Of a stretch of DNA of 64,000 bases, positions 63,844 through 64,000 are shown piece after piece. Source of the DNA: Cupriavidus sp. 2SB (GTDB lineage Bacteria; Pseudomonadota; Gammaproteobacteria; Burkholderiales; Burkholderiaceae). The notes beneath the pieces are model-generated. The model was not told where the DNA came from, ran no database searches, and saw only the letters and a program-made list of their open reading frames with translations. A program made the translations under genes and the position numbers. The DNA lies in the NCBI RefSeq assembly GCF_005503625.1, contig NZ_SCMX01000035.1, positions 1-64,000 of the forward strand, in the 5' to 3' direction. The stretch's first letter is position 1. Each line of letters starts with the position of its first letter.

Positions 63844-64000
63844 ATGTCGGACAAGCCCAAGGACGCCAAAGAGAAGAAGGCAGGCAAGAAGAAAACCGCC
63901 AGCGATCGCATCGAAGTGCGACAGTCTGGCGTGCATGGCAAGGGCGTATACGCGATTGGCGCCATTGGCGAGGGCGAGCGGGTGATCGAGTACAAGGGCG
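63844..64000 (+). CDS. SET-domain protein lysine methyltransferase, 5' part only
   Basis: The gene runs off the window after 52 codons. The first 20 residues are Lys-rich (MSDKPKDAKEKKAGKKKTAS). Then comes the opening of a SET domain, RIEVRQSGVHGKGVYAIG followed by EGERVIEYKG, which is the start of the SAM-binding fold. SET proteins methylate lysines; in bacteria the targets are mostly unknown, with histone-like proteins as suspects. The neighbour hupB is divergent across the GTATAC region. The AGGAA ribosome site before the ATG is fair. One GTATAC copy is inside the coding part. Confidence 0.85.
   Translation, partial: MSDKPKDAKEKKAGKKKTASDRIEVRQSGVHGKGVYAIGAIGEGERVIEYKG

Larger units (their letters stand above)
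63154..63951. repeat. array of 15 GTATAC motifs
   Basis: GTATAC starts at 63154, 63166, 63204, 63242, 63323, 63332, 63432, 63484, 63536, 63564, 63635, 63655, 63739, 63756 and 63946. At random about 0.2 would be expected in this length. Many are CGTATACG. Longer perfect palindromes include GACGTATACGTC (63239-63250) and CACGTATACGTG (63632-63643). Spacing is irregular. The pattern suggests many sites for one sequence-specific binding protein, which is unknown. Confidence 0.9.

Noticed and set aside
1..64000. CRISPR array, insertion sequence or prophage
   Set aside because: No regularly spaced direct repeats with unique spacers, no transposase, integrase or phage structural genes were recognised.

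Overview
The window is GC-rich chromosomal DNA of a beta-proteobacterium in the Burkholderiaceae, most likely Cupriavidus or a close Ralstonia relative. Reasons: gene content (Bug/TctC-type binding protein with TctAB, several TRAP systems, GTP-dependent PEP carboxykinase, CstA with a YbdD-like partner, def-fmt-htpX-rsmB followed by an NtrYX-like pair lacking the AAA+ domain) and codon use. Species assignment is inference. Most of it reads as core chromosome. No insertion sequence, prophage, CRISPR array or rRNA operon was seen.

Layout. 0.2-8.4 kb: a Fur-box-controlled leftward cluster of a TonB-dependent receptor, a secreted and membrane-anchored CobN-like chelatase, a MotA/TolQ/ExbB channel, a DUF2149 protein that looks like ExbD, and a ChaN-type heme-binding lipoprotein. 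I read this as heme (tetrapyrrole) capture with periplasmic demetallation powered by the proton motive force. 8.5-12.9 kb: RND efflux pump and its adaptor. 13.2-17.4 kb: MOSC protein, D-2-hydroxyacid dehydrogenase, pckG. 17.4-26.5 kb: palindromic repeats, a TRAP transporter, a two-component system and divergent cstA-ybdD; this looks like a carboxylate/pyruvate-type uptake region with a shared candidate operator. 26.7-34.4 kb: glycine-zipper protein, a tiny secreted repeat protein, LysR regulator, topB, thioredoxin, dprA, LysM protein.

34.6-42.9 kb: housekeeping run def, fmt, htpX, rsmB, DUF4390, NtrY-like kinase, NtrX-like regulator, tRNA-Phe. 43-51 kb: DUF1254 protein, glutathione-reductase-like enzyme, patatin, thioesterase, tctCBA. 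51-58.5 kb: unknown coiled-coil protein, diguanylate cyclase, MFS exporter, SOS-controlled dinB, rarD, orphan TRAP binding lipoprotein. 58.8-64 kb: LamB-like porin with a lipoprotein front end, aquaporin, DUF2272 lipoprotein, HU, and a 920-base non-coding stretch leading into a SET-domain gene that runs off the end.

Two things stand out. First, the 0.2-8.4 kb cluster joins a periplasmic CobN-type protein to an ExbBD-like motor. Second, the stretch at 63.15-63.95 kb carries 15 copies of GTATAC, several inside longer palindromes, together with three perfect DnaA boxes. The function of this array is unknown to me.
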